DNA of 6,845 nt, taken from positions 1 to 6,845 of the forward strand of contig JANYEU010000043.1 in the NCBI GenBank assembly GCA_025362915.1, written 5' to 3'. Position numbers and translations under genes: made by a program. Each line of letters opens with the position of its first letter. Position 1 is the first letter of the stretch. The DNA is from Chitinophagaceae bacterium. Lineage in GTDB: Bacteria; Bacteroidota; Bacteroidia; Chitinophagales; Chitinophagaceae. Shown piece after piece: positions 6,841 to 6,845 of the stretch. The notes beneath the pieces are model-generated. The model saw nothing but the letters and a program-made list of their open reading frames with translations, ran no database searches and was not told the DNA's origin.

Positions 6841-6845
6841 TTTAT

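Noticed and set aside
1..6845. CRISPR arrays, tRNA/rRNA genes, insertion sequences, attachment sites or defence systems
   Set aside because: No regularly spaced repeats, tRNA-like arms, transposase or integrase motifs, or defence-type domains were seen on either strand.

Overview
The window looks like an ordinary chromosomal stretch of a member of the Bacteroidota, probably in or near the Chitinophagaceae/Sphingobacteriia (the class-level guess is inference). Four things point this way: a type IX secretion (T9SS) sorting domain at the end of the first gene; no Shine-Dalgarno sequences before any start, with A/T-rich leaders instead; a TAnnTTTG-type promoter box before the kinase gene; and a delta-prime clamp-loader gene of the Bacteroidota kind followed by a PSP1/RicT gene that starts with the Cys-rich leader I associate with this phylum.

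Layout, all genes on the + strand: (1) 1-1876, the 3' part of a large secreted protein (end of a PKD-like domain, a long Asn/Thr-rich beta-type region, a possible carbohydrate-binding-like fold, T9SS type A tail), closed by a strong intrinsic terminator at 1923-1960. (2) 2171-3678, a two-component pair: a small one-helix membrane HisKA_3 histidine kinase and, 20 bp later, a NarL/LuxR-type response regulator. (3) 3751-4950, DNA polymerase III delta-prime (holB-like). (4) 4951-5367, a 417-bp gap with no convincing gene. (5) 5368-6840, a RicT/YaaT-like PSP1 protein with Cys-rich ends to its core and a 130-residue disordered Arg/Gln/Pro/Asn tail.

The kinase and regulator should act together in one phosphorelay, but the stimulus and targets cannot be read here. 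The holB-ricT neighbourhood echoes the holB-yaaT order of Bacillus, which suggests a very old gene linkage. I see no new defence, mobile or RNA system. The points most worth a second look are the missing zinc-module cysteines in delta-prime and the unusual tail on the RicT-like protein.
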